Shown: positions 6,239 to 8,861 of the stretch, piece after piece | Layout of the letters: every line of letters starts with the position of its first letter | How positions within the stretch are numbered: position 1 is the stretch's first letter | Origin: an uncultured Porphyromonas sp. | Lineage (GTDB): Bacteria > Bacteroidota > Bacteroidia > Bacteroidales > Porphyromonadaceae | Reading direction: 5' to 3' | NCBI GenBank assembly: GCA_945875135.1 | Contig: CAMCJO010000070.1 | Coordinates: forward strand, 1-8,861 | Length of the DNA stretch: 8,861 nt | Translations under genes and position numbers: made by a program | Notes under the pieces: model-generated | Told to the model about the DNA's origin: nothing | Seen by the model: the letters and a program-made list of their open reading frames with translations, nothing else | Databases searched by the model: none

Positions 6239-8123
6239 GATCTTGTTCTAGCGGTTTAATCTGTTCAATACAGCGTTGAATATCATTCTCATAAGCCTTT
6301 GCATCGGCTATCGTCCAGTAGTTACTATCACCCATTACTGGGGAGTAATACTTCATAAAGACAGACTTCGTACAGAGCGGCACAAATGATGATGTAGCTC
6401 TTTGGGGTTCTTCGTCTGGCTCTTCAAACGAGCCACCCCTGGTCAGTTTAGGCAAAGGGGTCAAGTAGCCATTGTCCTTATCAATGATGATGCGTCTCTT
6501 AGCAGAGAAAATAGCATTGCCGTAGCTACGATTTGTAGAGCTATCTAGCAGGACATAGTTACCGATCTGATTTTTTGTCTCATCCGTCCACCCCTTAGGC
6601 TCAGGGAAGCTTTCCTTTACCTTGTCAAATATCTTTGGCTTCTCTTCTTCAGGCGTCTTGTCCTTGTCAAAGTACCTCCTTATTCTTTCCTGGTCCTCGC
6701 TCGATGCCATAAGATATACATTCACAAGCCACTCTTTCCTTGCATCTTCGTCTGCTAGATCGTTCTCTGTACTTGAGTTGATGTGCTCTATATCCCACGA
6801 CTCCAATTTGTATAGGTGGAAGGGGAAGCGGTACATCACACCCATGTTGTACTTTTCGGTTTCCCTTTGGTTTCGGTTGATTGCTGTCTGAATGTTGTGA
6901 AAGAGCAGAATCGACTTAGACTTGACCTTATCACTTCCGTCTGGATTGTATTGGGATTTGTTAGTGGAAACTTTTCCATAAACACGAACCTTCAGACGAG
7001 TAAGGAAGTCGTTCTTATCTTTGCTATCATGCCAAATATTCAAGAGGTCACGCAGTTTCTCACCGCATGCTAGTAGATAGCCGACATAGTGATACAGCTC
7101 CAAGTCCTCATACCACTCCACAAAGGTGCGATAGTACTCCTGCACCTTAGCCCAGCACTTTTCAATCTTAGAGCTACTACAATCGTCTGCTTTTTTGAAA
7201 TAAGCATAGAAGTAGCGGAAGGTCTTATAATGGTCAGAGCCAATATCCTCATTTACACCAAATGGATTCTCTTCTACGATTAGATCTAAGATAAAGTCTA
7301 TTCTAGTAGGATGGGTATACCCAGTGTTATTCAAGAAAAGCCAGAAGTCGGGCTTTTGTAGTACACGCTCTATGTAATCCCACTCAGATGCCACTTCTTG
7401 TTGTCGTAGTCGTATGGCATACTCATCGCTACACTCTAAGAAGTTCTTTTGATTAAGCAATAGTGCCTTAATCAACTCTGCATTAGTTAGACTAATCTTC
7501 CCGATGTTGAGTCTCGTGAAGACCTTGATAGGATCTGGCTCTTGTGTCTCATACCATATAAAGCGCACGTTGTGAGCATAGTCTTTGGGCTCCTCATCAT
7601 CCCCATTACTACGAGGGTCATACGCATAGAGTAGATTGCGAAGCCTACTCTTACGCTCTGAGTCTTTCTTCAGCCAGCTCTGTATCGTCTGGTATGCATT
7701 GCTGAGATGATAGCGGTCGATGGTGCTAGTATCGATTTCGCAGAGACCTTGATCATCTTTGCGGAGATTTTGAAAGAACGACTCTAACAGTGTCAGATTG
7801 CGTTCATACTTTATCTCAAATAGCTCTGTAGGGGAGTCCTCCTCTAGAGCCTTCAGCAGTAAATAGAAGGTGGTCAAGCGTTGCTGTCCATCCACTACTT
7901 CATACCAGGTTGGTCCACATTCAGGCTTTTGCTTTACAACCAATGGCTGCATACAATAAAACCTTTGCTTCTCTGGAGGCTCCTGGTCAAACTCATTAAG
8001 GTCTTCCAGCAAGTCAACTACTTGCTGTTTCGTCCAGCGATACCCCCGCTGATAGTTAGGGATGAAAAAATGCTTCTCAAAGAGCTCCTTAAGAGCTATT
8101 AAGTCTATTACATTGGTACTCAT
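6228..8123 (-). CDS. DUF262 + DUF1524 protein, GmrSD-like HNH restriction/defence nuclease
   Basis: 631 residues from the ATG at 8121-8123. The frame stays open 52 codons upstream, but that part is antisense-phase sequence inside the exonuclease gene, so MSTNVIDLIAL is taken as the start; it begins one base after the exonuclease stop. Domain order: DUF262 with IPNYQRGYRW (21-30), DGQQRLTTFYLL (78-89) and VFTRLNIGKISLTNAELIKA (201-220); then DUF1524, an HNH-like nuclease, with WDIEHI (443-448, likely catalytic His-447) and GNYVLLDSSTNRSYGN (521-536, with conserved asparagines 531 and 536) followed by KRR. This is the layout of GmrSD (type IV, modified-cytosine-dependent restriction), and of SspE, which needs phosphorothioate DNA made by separate Ssp genes not seen here. 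All expected motifs are intact, so activity is plausible. It overlaps the larger DUF262 gene by 11 bp; two paired DUF262 proteins suggest a complex. Target specificity cannot be read from sequence. Confidence 0.9.
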   Translation of the reverse strand: MSTNVIDLIALKELFEKHFFIPNYQRGYRWTKQQVVDLLEDLNEFDQEPPEKQRFYCMQPLVVKQKPECGPTWYEVVDGQQRLTTFYLLLKALEEDSPTELFEIKYERNLTLLESFFQNLRKDDQGLCEIDTSTIDRYHLSNAYQTIQSWLKKDSERKSRLRNLLYAYDPRSNGDDEEPKDYAHNVRFIWYETQEPDPIKVFTRLNIGKISLTNAELIKALLLNQKNFLECSDEYAIRLRQQEVASEWDYIERVLQKPDFWLFLNNTGYTHPTRIDFILDLIVEENPFGVNEDIGSDHYKTFRYFYAYFKKADDCSSSKIEKCWAKVQEYYRTFVEWYEDLELYHYVGYLLACGEKLRDLLNIWHDSKDKNDFLTRLKVRVYGKVSTNKSQYNPDGSDKVKSKSILLFHNIQTAINRNQRETEKYNMGVMYRFPFHLYKLESWDIEHINSSTENDLADEDARKEWLVNVYLMASSEDQERIRRYFDKDKTPEEEKPKIFDKVKESFPEPKGWTDETKNQIGNYVLLDSSTNRSYGNAIFSAKRRIIIDKDNGYLTPLPKLTRGGSFEEPDEEPQRATSSFVPLCTKSVFMKYYSPVMGDSNYWTIADAKAYENDIQRCIEQIKPLEQDHVK

Positions 8124-8124
8124 A

Positions 8125-8643
8125 TTACATTTGGTTACTGTCTTGTAGCTCGCGTAGGTAGAGGCGGGCGCACATCTCGGCATCGTCGCCTGCGCGGTGG
8201 TGCGTCCCCTCGGGGATGGATAGTTGCTCGCAGAGGTAGGCGAGCGTATGGCAGCCGTAGTCGTAGATCTGACGGGCACGGCGTAGCGAGCAGTCCCACT
8301 GCAACTCGGGGAGCGTGAGCTCGTAGAGCTGTGCCGTCTGCTCTAGGCAACTTCGATCAAACGGGACATTGTGCGCTACCAGCAAGGCGCCATCGCCTAA
8401 GTATTGCGCGGCTATCTCTTGCCACACCTCGGCAAACGATGGCGCCCTCTTCGTATCCTCTGGACGGATGCCATGACACCGCATATTCCAGTAGCTGTAT
8501 CGGTTACCCTCAGGTTGTACCAGCCAGGAGCGTGTCTCAACGATCTCGCCGTTGCGCACCACACAGATCCCCACCTCACAGATGGAGGTGCGCTGTCCCG
8601 TGGCGGTCTCAAAGTCAATGGCTATAAAGTCTAATCTGTTCAT
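8125..8643 (-). CDS. DEDDh 3'-5' exonuclease (DnaQ-like)
   Basis: 172 residues from the ATG at 8641-8643. A GTG one codon upstream (8646) is an alternative that adds one residue. The ATG shares a base with the upstream WYL gene's stop (TGATG), which points to re-initiation. It has the three exonuclease motifs of the DnaQ/RNase T superfamily: DFET (Asp-10, Glu-12), AHNVPFD (Asp-96) and HHRAGDDAE (His-149, Asp-154), which places it in the DEDDh group that removes nucleotides from 3' ends using two metal ions. At about 170 residues it is a lone nuclease domain with no polymerase or helicase part. WNMRCHGI before motif II is the usual substrate-side segment of small DnaQ-like exonucleases. It is GC-rich, unlike the DUF262 genes downstream. 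It could be a repair or nucleic-acid turnover enzyme, or an accessory nuclease of the operon. Confidence 0.92.
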   Translation of the reverse strand: MNRLDFIAIDFETATGQRTSICEVGICVVRNGEIVETRSWLVQPEGNRYSYWNMRCHGIRPEDTKRAPSFAEVWQEIAAQYLGDGALLVAHNVPFDRSCLEQTAQLYELTLPELQWDCSLRRARQIYDYGCHTLAYLCEQLSIPEGTHHRAGDDAEMCARLYLRELQDSNQM

Positions 8644-8861
8644 CACGCTTCGGAGGTTGGCTCGTAGTATGCCATAAGATTCTTGGCAAAGTTATACATC
8701 TCCTCTCGTACGGACTGAGGCTCTAGTACCTCAATCTGATCGCCCATTGCTAATAGAGCTTGATAAAGATCATACGTAGGACAGACCTCCAGCTCAAAGC
8801 TAGCCACACCCTCCACCTCTGAGGGTAGCTCTCTCTGCGACTCATGTATCGGTAGCGTGCG
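8643..8861 (-). CDS. WYL-domain regulator, C-terminal fragment (5' part outside window)
   Basis: An open frame enters from the right edge on the minus strand and ends at the TGA 8643-8645, giving 72 visible residues. They read as the end of a WYL-domain protein: LPIHESQREL near the edge, then FELEVCPTYDLYQALLAMGD, IEVLEP, and a final VREEMYNFAKNLMAYYE helix. These match the C-terminal extension of Bacteroidetes WYL proteins (P-H-SQ, PTYDL--LL--GD-VEVLEP, LR--M----YY). Such proteins normally carry an N-terminal winged helix and a WYL domain that senses a ligand, possibly nucleic acid; several control phage-defence operons (BrxR and CapW types). The stop overlaps the exonuclease start, so it is the upstream gene of the same operon and is a candidate autoregulator. 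Only the end is seen, so the DNA-binding part is inferred. Confidence 0.82.
   Translation of the reverse strand, partial: RTLPIHESQRELPSEVEGVASFELEVCPTYDLYQALLAMGDQIEVLEPQSVREEMYNFAKNLMAYYEPTSEA

Noticed and set aside
8126..8133. TACATTTG on the plus strand, matching the Bacteroidetes -7 consensus
   Set aside because: It points away from the operon, against the exonuclease gene, with no plus-strand gene after it; an 8-bp match with two free positions is expected by chance.
8124..8279. Upstream extension of the DUF262/DUF1524 frame (52 extra codons to 8279)
   Set aside because: It lies inside the well-supported exonuclease gene in another frame, has low-complexity composition (A, T, S, P, R) unlike the rest of the protein, and a good ATG exists one base after the exonuclease stop.

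Overview
The window is chromosomal DNA from a member of the Bacteroidota, most likely a Porphyromonas-like member of the Bacteroidales. That placement is an inference. It rests on the style of the AhpF, WYL and MPPED-type proteins, on weak or absent Shine-Dalgarno sequences at most starts, and on a perfect Bacteroidetes-type -7 box (TAnnTTTG) in front of one operon. No rRNA, tRNA, CRISPR array, integrase or transposase is visible.

Left end (1-877): the 3' part of ahpF, the flavoprotein reductase of the alkyl hydroperoxide reductase system, runs on the plus strand off the left edge. It is followed by five copies of a 7-bp tandem repeat and a strong hairpin that probably terminates ahpF and the convergent operon from the other side.

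Middle-left (878-2811): a two-gene minus-strand operon encodes a stand-alone RadA/RecA-fold ATPase and, overlapping it by 4 bp, a DUF932-like protein. A candidate promoter and a small inverted repeat lie just upstream. The pair looks phage- or plasmid-related, but no other phage gene is present and its role is unknown.

Right side (2891-8861): a tightly packed minus-strand operon reads, in transcription order, WYL-domain regulator (C-terminal end only, cut by the window edge), DEDDh 3'-5' exonuclease, DUF262+DUF1524 (GmrSD-like, HNH nuclease) protein, a second and larger DUF262 protein with no recognisable nuclease, and an MPPED-type metallophosphoesterase. Every junction is an overlap or a 1-nt gap. 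The operon ends in a clear intrinsic terminator. DUF262/DUF1524 proteins are known as modification-dependent (type IV) restriction enzymes and related anti-phage effectors, and WYL regulators often control defence operons. The five genes are therefore a reasonable candidate defence cassette.

The two DUF262 genes are visibly more AT-rich than the exonuclease and phosphoesterase genes on either side, so they may have been inserted into an older WYL-exonuclease-phosphoesterase operon. The larger DUF262 gene also carries a 39-bp in-frame tandem repeat (four units, three nearly identical) and a 9-bp in-frame repeat, both good candidates for length variation between strains.
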